DNA of 64,000 bases from Cryptomeria japonica (GCF_030272615.1 NC_081408.1:608476173-608540172), one strand, 5' to 3'. Positions 42,201 through 54,015 are shown, counted from the stretch's first letter. Made by a program: numbers and translations. Notes: generated from the sequence alone by a model not told the origin.

Positions 42201-44692
42201 TGTTGGCATTATGTTATCATTGATGTCAACTTGTATAGAAGGACAATTGGTATGGGAGTATTGCTGACATGTAGTCATTGATGTCAACTAGTGTTGTAAG
42301 TCATCGATAAAGAAGAGAATGCCATTCAAAGGAATGACCACTGGAGTCACTGGTACACAAGTTAGTTTTTGACTTGTGTGAATGAAATGGATAGGTTACT
42401 GGTACTATCTATCACCGCTAAGGAAAGGATTTCAACTAGTAAGAGTTGTGTTGATAGTAAGTAGTTGTCAATCGACAAGCTTATAACCAATGTACAAGCA
42501 GGATGAGCGAAATGCTTGAGTTGTTGTTTGTGATGAAGAGGCAGAATGTTACCTAAATCACATCAATACATGAGGAGAAGAATGTACAGGTCACCGGTAT
42601 GATGTGTGGATGCACAACATCAGGACTCCCACTGGATGAAGATATAGTCACCATGTGAAGAGATGACTGACAGTGAATGTGTCCACACTAGATCAAATGT
42701 GCCTATTTTAAGATATGGTGCACAAATAAGGAAGCCACATGAGTTCATTGCAGGATGTAGATGACAAGAGTCTACTAGCACCAATAACAAGAGCTTATCT
42801 CTTATTATGTATGGAATGACTCATAGTCCTTCAAGATAAGACAAAAGGTTAAAGGCAGGTGATTGAAGGCTCACATAGAATAAATTGGTGAAACACTAAG
42901 TTGTCTTAGGTGCATGAGATCAAGGATATACACTGGATCAACTGGGTAGACATGTTGAGTTGCTGGTACAGAGATTGAAGGATATGGTTGTCACTTTGAC
43001 AAACATGTTAGTAGTAGAACTGGTCCAGTGGTGAAGAAAGGTGTTACCATAGATGTAGACAGATGGAGGCAATTGAAGGTTGATGACTCGATGTCATCAA
43101 GCTATTTACCGATAAGTATGTCCGCCAGTAATGCTGTCAAAGTGTAGATGCAAAAGGCTCCCAACTGTTGATGATGTGCATGAGGTAAGTTGGAAAATGT
43201 GCCAACTAGTTTTAGTGCTCCACTAGAAGAGAAGCAGAGTGCAAGGTTGCAGGCAAACTGGTTAGGGTATAACCTTTAGGGTCTATGAACTAGTAGATGA
43301 ACTCATTTGTGTGGTTGGTCGGTGAACTTTTCTGGACCGACATAGAAGACTTAGCAAAGGTGGATGCTAACAAAGGAGCCACATGGAGGTGAAGTGGCAT
43401 GCATGCATAGGTCAGTGTGATGTGTCAGTGAGGTCATTGGCCACTGGTCCAACATTTATGATGACTATGAGGATTGAGGAAGAAAAGAATAGGATTGTTG
43501 CTCGAGATGAAGGAAACAATAGAGATCTAGAAAAGGCTGATCTTGTAGATCAAAGACGGTGAAGGAAAATACATCACTCACGTGATTGATTAGACCAAAG
43601 GCCAAAAAACATTCTATAGACGGCTAGAGAGAGAAGACGTGTTTTGTAGGGTAGAGAGATGGGCAATGCTCATTGATTGAGTGTTGAACATCGATCAAGG
43701 ACATGATATCAGATTGGATTTGATATGTCATGATGATCAGAGATCAGATCAGATGCAGATTTAGTGCATGGTGGAAACCCTAACCATGCCAATGTTCAAA
43801 CTCACATCTTGGTGGGAAAATTTGGCTATAAGTATGTGAACCAAAGATATTGTTTGTCCTGCTGAATTAGAGTGTTGTTGCTACATGTAAGAGAAAATCA
43901 GTCAAACACTCAATGAAAATTTAAGGAGAGGATGAGTGTGAAAGAGAATATGGTTGAAGAGTTCAACCGACAACAATGAGGCAACTAGTAGTCAACCATT
44001 GAATCTGATAGAGGAGAGAATGACAGAGTTCAGACTATCAAAGAAGAAGTGAAGAAGACTATAGAGAAGGTGCATAGAACCAGTAGAGTGTTGAACTAGT
44101 GGAGAGAAGGGGTGTAGCTAGGAGAGAAGATAGAATCAATATAGTGCAGAACTGACAGAGAGAAGAACTGACAAGAGTGTAGTAGAGAGTAAGGTTGTAC
44201 CAGTGTGTGGGTTAGCAGGGAACCGATAGTGAACTGGATAGAAGATCCAGCAGATACATTAATAGAAGAGTTACAAAATTCATTTGTAACAAGACTATTT
44301 ATTTCTAATTTGAATATACTTATTATAGACCACTGAGTTGGAGCTCGGTACAAGGGTTGTATCTCCTTGGGTTGGTGCCCTAAATAAAGGGTTGGTTCCC
44401 TAAACATTGCAATTAGAGATTCATTGTAAGGTTAGATTGGAGTAGTAGACTCCAACAGCATCTCTCACTGAGTTTTTTGCTATCTTGGGTTTTTCTCATA
44501 TATGTTGGTGTTATGTGATGTCTCCTTTATGTGTGAGTGCTTTTTGAGTTAGTCTCCCCTCTAACTGGTAAGTCTACATTCAGTTCGATCTGATAACTGG
44601 TATACACACAAAGGGTAGTTAAAGGGAAAATTTTGAGAAAGGTTTGAGAACCACTAATTCACCCCCCTCTTAGTGGTTCATTGTGTCTAACA
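42201..44692 (+). repeat. element-C 5' LTR
   Basis: 2,492 bp from TGTTGGCATTATG to GTGTCTAACA. It opens with two motif copies (42214-42229, 42272-42287) and ends with the hairpin at 44649-44678. Open frames (for example 44096-44407 minus) are not genes. Confidence 0.88.
44649..44678 (+). other. U5 hairpin of element-C 5' LTR
   Basis: Arms AACCACTAA and TTAGTGGTT pair perfectly over 9 bp around TTCACCCCCCTC, 14 nt before the LTR end. Confidence 0.72.
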
Positions 44693-44694
44693 AT

Positions 44695-44706
44695 TGGTAT
44701 GCGAGC
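44695..44706 (+). promoter_or_regulatory. element-C primer binding site (decayed)
   Basis: TGGTATGCGAGC, two bases from TGGTATCAGAGC, three nt after the LTR. Confidence 0.78.
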
Positions 44707-44764
44707 CTAGGTTCCCAATTGATAAGCTTTCTCTAGCTTGGGTAGATTCTGGCTTAAGGATATA

Positions 44765-45937
44765 GTGGCCTATTTAGTGTCAATCCCTGCTCTTGTATTT
44801 GATGGTTAAAACTATTCCATTTGGAGTTGTATAATGGAAGTCTACTTGTCCTCCCTAGGGTTTAATGTGTGGATGTCTGTTATAAATGGCTAGGCAGGTA
44901 AAGTCAACCCTCCCACCAATTCTAATGCAGAAAGAAGAAACCAGTGCAATGAAGTAGCAATGAAGGATATACTCTATGGGTTCTTAGATTATGTCTCCTC
45001 ATAGGTGGACATATGCAGATTGACAAAAAGCTTATGGCAAAAATTGAATAATCTCTATGGAAATGAGCCTACCACTACAAAACTGGTTTGTGAAGATAGG
45101 ATAAGAAATGTATCTCATGTATCTGTAGATTATTAAGGTAGATCTACTAGCAGCCATAAAATTGATAAAGAAGGAACCCACCTCTTCATGGCTCAAGAAC
45201 CATAAGATGAGAGACACACATCTGAGAATGATCATACAGATCACTCATACCAGCAAGATGTGTTTGGTAGTGACAGTGAAGGTGAAGAAGAAGAGGAAGA
45301 AGAAGTTGATCTTGAAGGTGAGCATGTAAATGCACTTGAAGAACTCAATAGAGTAAGAAATTAATACAAGATATTCAATAATTTTCCTATTGTGGATCCA
45401 AATTTGATCAGATTCCTTGAAGAATCTGAGAAATGTGTCTCAAAATTAAAGACTCAACAAGAAGACACCAAGGAATGTCTGTGTAGTGATCTAGCATATG
45501 TGCTAGAAGTAGATAAAGAATATCAGAAGTTGATTGGAGAAATGGAGACTCTCTAAAATGACCTTGAGAAGTGTCAGGATGAGCTCAAGGTAATAATTTG
45601 GTTTTATGGAAGCAGTGATGCCTTGGAGAAAATGTTGAAAAAGAAAAAGCATGCCAAGAATATTGAAGGTTTAGGAAGTGGTATCAGTGAATGCTCCACC
45701 AGCAAGAATGTCCCTCACAATGACACTTTGTTTGTCTCCTCAAATAGATCTAATAAGGGATAGACCTTCAAAGTTAGATATTCTCCTTGGAAGAAGGTAG
45801 ATCTAACCATAACCGGTGAAGACATGCAAACAAAGATAAATATTGATGTTGCAAGAAGGAGGAACAATGTAGATCCCAAAGGAAAAAGGAAGATGGGAGA
45901 AGATAGATTCACTCGAAGAAAGAATATGAGAAGACAA
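44765..45937 (+). pseudogene. element-C gag, capsid and coiled-coil part
   Basis: The probable start ATG is now GTG at 44765 (xAYLVSIPALVFDG). The UBN2-type capsid follows as NYSIWSCIMEVYLSSLGFNV, NQCNEVAMKDILYGFLDYVS, KSLWQKLNNLYGNEPTTT and CEDRIRNVSHVSVDY. After a frameshift near 45130 comes an acidic run (EGEEEEEEEVDLEGE) and a coiled coil (ALEELNRVRN, FLEESEKCVSKLKTQQED, EYQKLIGEMETL, SSDALEKMLKKKKH). It ends in a basic stretch KGKRKMGEDRFTRRKNMRRQ. Stops at Gln or similar codons interrupt it. The frame continues after the solo LTR (QQRRPPTSR, 46998-47027) and, after element-D, with the knuckles. Confidence 0.8.
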
Positions 45938-46997
45938 TATTGGTATTTTGGTATGGTTTTGTCATTGATGTCAACACCTACTAAACCTTATCAACTCTGG
46001 CACTTTGGAGAATCAACAACACTCACCGGCAAGCAAATGACTTATGCATAGTCACCATTATCTGGTACACCGGCAAGATATAATAATCACTGGCACTTGG
46101 AATGGCATGGAAAACACTTGGTTATGTTGAAGACATCATTTGGACACTTTGTCTTGGAAAATCATTTATTAACATATTCGTATTTGTATATTTGCTATTA
46201 CTAGCAAATAGGTCCAGGTTATACACCAATAGGTTTATCTTTTCCAAATCAACATGGCACGCTATGGAGATGACTTATTATTGTTGTAAATGCATTAAGA
46301 CGACATGTTGAATCAGTTATTGCATCGGGCATTAATTTATTTGTAAATTGATTTTATTGTAATATCTCTTAGAGCCGACCTACTAAAATTGGTCCTAGGT
46401 TATGATATAAATGTAAGATCTTATTTGTAAGATCGGATATGGAATGCAAAGAAGAATTGTGTGAAGGTATATGTGAGATTAAGCAGAGCTATACATGCAG
46501 ACATCATTTGAAGGTGAAGCAAGGTTTTTGTGAAAGCATATCAGAACTACACTGGTACTGAATCCAACATATGAAGATGCTATTTTGAGCAGTACATCCT
46601 TATTGGATTTAACCATCCAATTGTAGTCGGTGTGAATCCTATTTTGTGTTTGAGCAGTGAGCTCTAGGCACTTGGCCTTTCTGCATGTGCAAACCCCATT
46701 TGTATACACTTACTATCTGCAGTAGTATCATCTGATTGTGGGTAAGGTTTCCCACTATGGTTTTCCCCTTATAGAGTTTCCACGTACAAATATTGGTGTT
46801 AAGTGTTGTGGATGACTTTGTCTTTTTGATTCATGCATTAATCTTTACCGGTATTGCAATTATCTGACAAAACTATACACCAGTATAAAAGACTGGTTCA
46901 TCGGTATTAAGTAGTAAGTTGGTTAAGTTGTTTTTGTTTTTTAATTTATTTGACAACTGATTCACCCCCCCCTCTCGGTTGTCTCTAGGACCTAATA
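45938..46997 (+). mobile_element. solo LTR inside element-C gag
   Basis: 1,060 bp from TATTGGTATTTTGG (probably once TGTTGG) to GGACCTAATA, flanked by identical GACAA copies (45933-45937, 46998-47002). The gag frame is continuous across the two flanks. It holds the motif TTGTCATTGATGTCAA (45959-45974) and the hairpin 46952-46983. The frame 45824-46051 is gag running into this LTR. Confidence 0.93.
46952..46983 (+). other. U5 hairpin of the solo LTR
   Basis: Arms GACAACTGA and TCGGTTGTC pair over 9 bp with one U-G wobble, loop TTCACCCCCCCCTC. Confidence 0.68.
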
Positions 46998-47027
46998 GAC
47001 AACAAAGAAGACCTCCCACTAGTAGAA

Positions 47028-47804
47028 TGTTAGGATTCCCAAAGATACTGAGAGAGGGGGTGAATCAATATCTAACTAGTTAATGGATTTTCTGAACTTA
47101 TTGAATGAATTGCATGTTAAAACAATGTACCAGTAAACCAAAAATAATGCAGTAAATAAGATCAATAACCACAACATAGAAAGAAAACCATAACACAATA
47201 TTTTTAATGAGGAAACCCAGTGTGGGAAAAACCTCAGTGGGATTTGTGACCCACAATATTCACTCACTGGCCAATAAATGAATATTACTTACAATAAGGG
47301 GCCTGCACATGTAGGATGGTCAGCTGCCTAAATCTCACCACTTAATTACAAAAAGGGAAGTTTCACTGACTTACAAAAATGGATTATGCAAATCCAATAT
47401 CATGTACTGCTTCAGTTCAACATCTTCTATGCCAGGTTCAGTACCAGTTTAAGCTCATATAACTTCCATAAACCTTATTCCAAAATCTTCCTTAATATTT
47501 GCATCTTCCTATTACATTCCATCTATGCTTATACAAAGGATTTACAAGATCTCATACTTATATGAGTCCTATTATAATTTGCCTTGTTGGTTTTAGAAAA
47601 ATATTTTATAATTAAATACAAAATATAATAAACAAAATCTTGTCGACTGGGGTGCCTGTAAACATCTTTGCCACTGCCGGTGCTGGTATCGGTGCCTATG
47701 CTGGTGTCTGTGTCAGTGCCTGTGCCATAGGATTGTAAGGTTTCCATCTTTGACAATGCCTTCAATCACCTAAAATTTCTCATTGGAGTGTGCATTTGCC
47801 AAAA
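47028..47804 (-). repeat. element-D 3' LTR
   Basis: 777 bp from TGTTAGGATTCCC to TTTGCCAAAA (C of the usual CCAACA lost). It matches 54016-54352 over the shared part and the solo LTR at 36547. Confidence 0.88.
47043..47073 (-). other. U5 hairpin of element-D 3' LTR
   Basis: Plus-strand arms AGATACTGA and TCAATATCT pair over 9 bp with one C-A position, which is a G-U wobble in the minus-strand RNA. Confidence 0.62.
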
Positions 47805-47985
47805 ATCTCCCCCTTTGGCATTGATGGCAACACTCATGAGAAAAAAGCCAAAATTGTATCCAAAAAGTGTTGTCCAAAATGCTTACCAAAACTATGTGCT
47901 CCCCTTGAGTAGATGAGCTCTTCTATCATATCCTTACTCCTTTTTCTCATCCTCTTCTACTCCCCCTTTGGCATCAATGACAAAG
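47805..47985 (-). promoter_or_regulatory. element-D PPT and 3' untranslated region
   Basis: The minus strand reads AAAGGGGGAGAT next to the LTR (47805-47816), overlapped by TTGGCATTGATGGCAA (47815-47830). A second PPT-like run with motif TTGGCATCAATGACAA is at 47962-47983, just after the ORF2 stop. Confidence 0.8.
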
Positions 47986-47987
47986 TT

Positions 47988-49202
47988 TGTCATTCAATGT
48001 CAATTGAGTGTAGTTCCTGTCTAGATCCTTGTAACTGGTTGGTTACAATCTGATAGAGATCCGCTAATGCAAAATTTAGGCTGTTATAGAACCTCTCACT
48101 ATCCTTTAGTGTTTGTTCTATTCTTTGGATTGTACTGGTGAGTATCTGAATTTTCTCTTCCGGTGTCTTAAGTCCTGGAACAAGAGCCTCAAAAATCTCT
48201 TTTCTCAAAGAGATGAGGATATCTAGTTTAGGACCTAGTCTCTATTTCGATTCATTTGCCTTAAACTTTAATCTCTCCTTATCTTTTTCAAGTTTTTCAA
48301 TTTTCTCTTCATCGCTGATAGTTTCCTATTCTGCTATCGATATGGTGTCTGATGAACCTATTAAATTATCAACAATATTATTGATTTCCTTTTGTGCTTT
48401 GTTGATCTTTGTATCTATATCCTCTATCAAAATGTTTGTTTTACATGTATCTTTGTACAATTTCTTGAAGTCCAATATTGTCTTTCCTAGAGCCGATAAT
48501 ATTGTCTCAATATGTTCCTTACTCTTCTTTACTGTCTCCTCAAAGAATTTTTCCTTCTCTTTATTTATTTTCTCTCTAAAAGTCTCCTCATTGATCTGAT
48601 CAATTGTTAGTAGATTGTCAGTTATATACTTAGACAATGTGTCTAATTAGTTTAAAGAATCTTTGTTTTCTATGTTACACTTGGGTGCAATCATCTTCAA
48701 AATTGGTATGGTGTCATCAATTGCCTTATATGCAAGTGCATTACAATTAGTTATTTTATTAATTGAATCAAGAAATACCTCTGTCACATTGGTTGGTCGG
48801 AATTCTATCAGTGAAGAACTAGATGATTGACCAACTGTCTTAACAATCTGTAATCTACTGGTGTGAGGAACCTCTTTGCTTATGGTGACCTCTGGTAGGT
48901 CAGTTTGAGTCATTATTTCTACTAGCAAGGGTTTAGGTTTCTCAGCTGTCTTCGGTGGCACAGTCTCTATCTGAACCTTTAGCTCATCCTTCTTCTCTTC
49001 TGATTTATGAGTATGTACCTTAGTCTATTTCTCAGAGCTTTCCACTGCCAGTTTTTCTGATTGTGATTCTATGTTTTCTACCGATTTCTCTGTGTTTACC
49101 TTTGAAATGTCTACAACCGATATCTCAATAGATTTTTCAATGCTATCAGTTGTCGGTTGCTTAGTAGATACATTAGTATGTACACTAGTGGTATCTTCCT
49201 TG
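47988..49202 (-). pseudogene. element-D ORF2, C-terminal third
   Basis: After the DNA transposon the frame resumes with SPKEDTTSVHTNVSTKQPTT. A low-complexity Ser/Glu/Lys part follows (SQSEKLAVESSEK), then EIMTQTDLPEVTISKEV, a helical block TEVFLDSINKITNCNALAYK, and a strong coiled coil (EETFREKINKEKEKFFEETV, ILSALGKTILDFKKLYKD). The end has LTSTIQRIEQTLKDSERFYN and SRQELHSIDIE, then TGA at 47988, which I take as the natural stop. Internal TAG/TAA codons near 49024, 48646, 48328 and 48248 sit at likely Gln positions; no frameshift is needed. No enzyme motif is seen. It is probably a structural or scaffold protein; this is a guess. Confidence 0.68.
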
Positions 49203-50203
49203 GGTGAACTCACAATACTGGTTCCCACTTTTTGACCACTTTTGACACTTAGATGAACATTTTGAAAAAAAACTTCACTTTCCGACACCTATAACTTTTA
49301 AATCGTTAAGAATTTGAAGATGATGTAAACTAGTGATTTGTAACATCCCTTTTTAAGATTCTAAATATATTTTTTTCAAATTTTTTTGAATAAAATTTTA
49401 TTGATTTTTCCATCTCCCTCAAAAGTAGTTTTTTACAGGAAACAACATTTTTTAAGAGTGATGTGCATCCCGAAACGTATAAATTTTTTTCTATAAATGA
49501 TAAAAACTTATCTCTTTTAAATTTTGGTTTGTAACATCAATACCTAGGGCATGTAGTTGGTTTGATAGTGATATGTTGAATATTTTTTATTTTATTAAGT
49601 TTTGAAGTCCGACTACTTATAATTTAGATATAGGTGTATGTTTGAACACATAACTTGCTCTATATATATCAAAATTAAGTTTTATTTTTTTTGTTAGAAA
49701 GAAGACATCAATACCTAGGGCATAGATATTTTTCAGAATTTTTTTGAATTAGTTTGCTATTTTTCCCAATGCATTGAACAAAGAAGTTCATGTTCGGTGA
49801 AAAACCTACATTCATAAAAAATAAAATAAAAATATATTAATAAACTTAAATATATTAAAAACTATATTATTTGGAAAGCTTATAATAAGGACTAAATCCT
49901 CAAAAAAACAAAACTTCTAAATGAATTCATTTGACCCTTCAAAAGCTAATGTAAAATTGATTTTTTATCAGCATTTGATACATGCAAAGGAGACTCCATT
50001 GCAAGTATGATTTAGAAGTAGAGAGGTTCTATCCAAGAAATTTTGATCTAAGAGCCTTTGATCTAACTCTCTTCAATTAATTACTTCAAATGGGACCTCT
50101 TAAAGCTTAAATAATTATATTTTCCAAAAAATGTATGATTTCAGCAAAAATCAGGATGTACCAAAAAGTGGGAACCAGCTTTGTGAGTTCACCCCCTTTC
50201 TTG
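49195..50203. mobile_element. non-autonomous DNA transposon (MITE-like) in element-D ORF2
   Basis: The element is 49203-50195 (993 bp) with terminal inverted repeats of about 33 bp: GGTGAACTCACAATACTGG at the left and, reversed, GGTGAACTCACAAAGCTGG at the right, both followed inward by TTCCCACTTTTTG. The coordinates include the 8-bp flanks CTTCCTTG (49195-49202) and CTTTCTTG (50196-50203), 7 of 8. The interior is AT-rich with no coding. ORF2 reads on at both sides. Copies of 8-9 bp suggest a hAT-like or Mutator-like group; I cannot decide which. Confidence 0.8.
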
Positions 50204-52533
50204 TATCCAAGGGGTTAGTTGACTATTTAGTTTGTTGATTAGCCCCAATTTCAATATTGCCAACTATGTCCTCAACATTTGTCTCAACTATAATGTCTTC
50301 TATAGATGGCTTAGTTGCCACATCTCTCTTCTCACTTGTCTCCTTATCAACCACAATGTTGACTTCTTGTGTGTCAATATTGATTGTATACAACACCTCA
50401 AAATCAAGATTTGTGTCCTCATGTGTTGTCTTCATATTCTCAACATTATCAGTTATCGGTGGTGTATCAATAGTTTGTGCCGATGGATTATCGGAAGAAT
50501 GTGGGGGTAAGTTATCTGTTATCTTTATGCTCAGAGGTCCACCTACCTTACCTTTACCTTTATCTTTTTCCTTTTGATAGAATTTAAAAGTCTTTGGTTG
50601 TTTAAGCTCTTCTTGTTTTTCCTTTTCAACAAAGAATATATCCCATTTATCTGTTGTCTCTTCTGTGGTCTCATTTACTCTGCCAGCCATTAATTCTACA
50701 TGTTGGTGACTGACTGAAAATACTCTCTGGTTTGCCTCACTTATTAGTTCATCAATCTCTTCTATTGAATTTACTTGGTGAACTACAAGTAGTTTTTCTA
50801 TCTTGATCTTCTTGTCTAGTTCCACAATTGCTAACCTCTTAGCATCTAACCTTGTGTACAAGTCATTGGGTAAATCATCTACAACCTCAATCAAAAGTTT
50901 CTTATAGATATCCAATTGTAGGATAACATTGTTTTCTATGCTTTCTTTTTCTTCATTTGAAAATGTGTTATACAACTTACTAATGTTTGATAAGTTACCA
51001 TCTTCAATTATTTCATGTAGAAGATTGTCAAGTGGAGGGATAACTTGTTTTACTTTCTTATTTCTTGGAGTCATCTTCTTTGCCAGAGGCCTAACTGCCT
51101 ATTGTTTTTGTCTTGTTCTCTTAGGTGCAGGAGAGGGTACTAGTGAGGGTTTTATTTTTCTTTCTACCCTTTTAAATTCTATCAGTATTTCACTATCAAA
51201 GGAGGTAGCAACTGGTGAAAGATGTGTTTCCAATTGTAATCCTTCCAAGTCACTCTCCTTAATACCAGTTTTATTCAATATGTCTTCGTTGATTGCTTTT
51301 TCTACCTTGTACCTTTTCTAACTATTTATTCAGTTTTCTTTATTCTTTTCCGCGACTAAATTTTGATTTCAATTGTTTCAGCACTTCCAAATACTTTTTT
51401 TGTTGGTTCTCTGGGGGCTTCTAGAAGGGCTTTTGCATAAGTTTCTATTCTATTCTCATCAGCCTCATATCCCATCCCTGTAACCCAAACTGTCATCGAA
51501 ACCACTACCTCCATCCAGATTTCATCTTTCTTTATCACAAAGAATATCTCCTTTTGATATTTATCAACTATGGATTGAGATAGCCTTATCCTGGTTTTCA
51601 TCCTAGCCTTCAGTGCCTGAAAATGTTCATTTATGTTCTTCTCCCTATCATCTCCCTATCATCTCCCATGTTATTTAGAATATCTAGAAGTTATTTTCCT
51701 ACCGGTATGTCAAATCCAAAATCTTTTTTACCAATACCAGGAACTTCCTTGGTGATATATAGTAATAAGCATACAAGTAAATTGCCAAATCCGAATGTCC
51801 CTTTCTTGTCCCCTTTGATTTTCTTCAGATTGTCTATTAGCTCATCTTTTAACCATTCACATATGTCAATATTTGCATTGTTGTTTACCATGTCATAAGC
51901 ACTTTTGATACATAAGCTAGAGACAAAGTTTAATCTGTTGGCATGTGTAACTTTGTATGCAAGAATCATGCTAATGAATCTTACATTGATATCCTTTACA
52001 TCATTTACTCTTAGGGATCTCTTGTCAAAGGTTGCACCAGTTAGGGTTATTACAGTGTCATTTGGAACCTTTTTAGTTTTGTCAGGCTTGCTACCAGTGG
52101 AAGGTAAGCCTATCACTACCCTAACTACCTCTTTTGTTATCTTGTGAATGGAATCCAACCAAAAGAACTCCCTATGTACTCTACTTAATACAATCCTTAT
52201 AACATCCTTTGGAAAATCAAGGATACTAAGAATCTCCACAAAACCTAGGGTTTCAACTATCTTATGTTGTGGTTTTACATTTCCATTAACATCACAAATT
52301 ACTATTCTATACATGTTCATTATCTCTTAAGCTCCTAGTTCTTCAATATGACAATGTATGTAAATTCTAGGATCCTCAGCATAAGCAACTCCTTTGGATA
52401 TTTTAGAAAAAGCTCCTAGGGTATCATCTTTCTTCGCAATTTCATGAATGATTTTAAATATAGGTCTAGGGCACTTAACAAATTCAATTATAGTAGGGTT
52501 TGCAATGAATTCAGGTGCAGAGGAGGAAGCCAT
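50204..52533 (-). pseudogene. element-D ORF2, N-terminal and central part
   Basis: It starts at ATG 52533 (MASSSAPEFIANPTIIEF). A globular-looking part of about 280 residues follows: FKIIHEIAKKDDTLGAFSKI, YRIVICDVNGNVK, EFFWLDSIHKITKEVVRVVI, MILAYKVTHANRLNFV, ICEWLKDELIDNLKKI, FGFGNLLVCLLLYI. Frames shift near 51660 and 51340; between them lie IRLSQSIVDKYQKEIFFV and GMGYEADENRIETYAKALL. The central part has a basic stretch (KKMTPRNKKVKQ, about 51075), the block NLLHEIIEDGNLSNISKLY, and a Thr/Asp-rich tail. The blocks GMGYEADENRIETYA and GNLSNISKLYNTF recur in copia-F. TAA at 52327 and 51691 and TAG near 51116 fit decayed Gln codons. I do not recognise the family with confidence; the head resembles the putative plant transposon protein type in style only. 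Confidence 0.68.
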
Positions 52534-52537
52534 TGTA

Positions 52538-52834
52538 TAAATACCTTAATCTGCCTTTAGGTTTGAATGCTTGAATGATTTTCTTCACTTCTCGCTATGG
52601 ATGCCTTCACTTGGGATTTTCATGCTCTAAGGAAATTTGAATACTCGGTGAATGAAAAAGAGCCAAGACACTTTCTTTATAATGTTATTTCCTTCAACTA
52701 CCACATTAAATGCTTGTCAGTTAAGTGAAACTTAACACATCTGTCGGTAAAGAAGTATTTCAACTTCTCACCATTAACTGAGGGTAAATTAGCATGTTTT
52801 TCAATTTGTTGCCATACCCCCAAAAGGTTTCTTT
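52538..52834 (-). other. spacer between ORF1 and ORF2 of element-D
   Basis: About 300 bp with stops in all frames between the ORF1 stop and the ORF2 ATG. No motif is recognised. Confidence 0.5.
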
Positions 52835-53990
52835 TCAGTTAGATGAATAATCTCCTATCAATGGAGTGATACTCTGTTCTACCAGTGAATGAATAACTTC
52901 ATTAACATTCATATCTGACATTCTAATCCATTGTTTTGAAAATTATTGTTTTACCTCTTCAACCTTCTCTTTACCTTTCAAACTGGGTCCTTTTTTATTT
53001 GTCAGTGATGCCTTACTTCTACAAAATTTTACAATATGTCCAATCTTGTTACAAGCATAACAAGTCACATTGTTTCTCTGAATAGCTTTTCCATATCCTA
53101 TGTCGGTATGTGTTCTACATTGATTAGATAAGTGTCCAAATCTTCCACAAACATAACATCTTACATTCATTCTATAATTTTCTGAATTATGACCAACTTT
53201 GTTGCATTTAGAACATTGACTGGTGGGTGCATTGGTGTTCTGATAGTTTCTAGATGTACACTGATTTTCTCTATGACCATACTTGTTACAGTTAAAGCAT
53301 TTTCCATTGAATTTGTATGCATTAGGTTGTCTTATCAGTTGATTGTGATCATGATTGTTTGCAGTACTGGAGCTTTCACCAATTTCAAAGCCAAGGTCAT
53401 TTGTATCTCCATTAGGTTTCTAATTTTTCAACATGTCATCAAGTTCCTCTAAAATTTTCTTGAATTTTTCTTTGTGTTGATTTGTAGTAGCCAACTCATT
53501 TTCTAAGATATCTTTCTGTCTCATGAGTTCAGTCTTATCATACTCCAAGTGAATTATATCTATCTTCAACATATCATTTTCATGACTGAGTCTTAAATTT
53601 TTATTTCCAGCATCATTGATTCTCCTAGCCAAGTCATCTTCATTCTTCTTTTGGTCTTCAATGTCTTTACAAAACCTCATAGTCATATCTTGTATCTCAT
53701 TCCTCAAGGCCATGTTTTCCTGCTTCACCTTCCTTACAAGATCATTAAGAGTTTATTTTTCATCACCATCACTCTGTATCTTCTCATGAAGTTCTCTTCT
53801 TTTATTCCTAGCAACAGAGATTTTATTGAAGTCCTTGAATGATTTCCTATGCAGCCTTTAGATCATCCTCAAGTTTCATATTTTTAACTTTTCTACATCA
53901 TAATTTGCAAGACCTATTTCCAATTGCTTTCTCAAGTTTTCCATCTGTACCGATGTCAGAATCTTCCTCAAGTTGTTAGGCTTTTGAAAA
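52835..53990 (-). pseudogene. element-D ORF1: coiled coil and four zinc knuckles
   Basis: Reading begins next to the PBS leader (CLRKIL-like, then TSVQMENLRKQLEIGLANYD). A coiled coil follows (ENMALRNEIQDMTMRFCKDI, DAGNKNLRLSHENDMLKIDI, LATTNQHKEKFKKILEELDD). Four knuckles lie at about 53300-53010: CFNCNKYGHRENQC, CSKCNKVGHNSENY, CYVCGRFGHLSNQC and CYACNKIGHIVKFC. The second lacks its final Cys, as in copia-B. A basic end (KKGPSLKGKEKVEEV) leads to a TGA at 52835-52837 after LIGDYSSN. No capsid domain is visible before the coil. It is likely an RNA-binding gag-like protein. A few TAG/TAA codons interrupt it. Confidence 0.78.
53966..53990 (-). promoter_or_regulatory. conserved leader after element-D primer site
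   Basis: The minus strand reads TTTTCAAAAGCCTAACAACT then TGAGGAAGATTCTG, matching the leaders of copia-A and copia-B at most positions. Confidence 0.55.
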
Positions 53991-54001
53991 TAGACAACCA
54001 A

Positions 54002-54013
54002 GATCTGATACCA
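54002..54013 (-). promoter_or_regulatory. element-D primer binding site
   Basis: The minus strand reads TGGTATCAGATC, one base from the iMet type and identical to copia-B. Confidence 0.85.
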
Positions 54014-54015
54014 AT

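Noticed and set aside
47988-52533. Element-D ORF2 as an env-like gene of the Sirevirus type
   Set aside because: It lacks a signal peptide, membrane span or furin-like site by eye, and it replaces pol where a Sirevirus env-like frame would follow pol.
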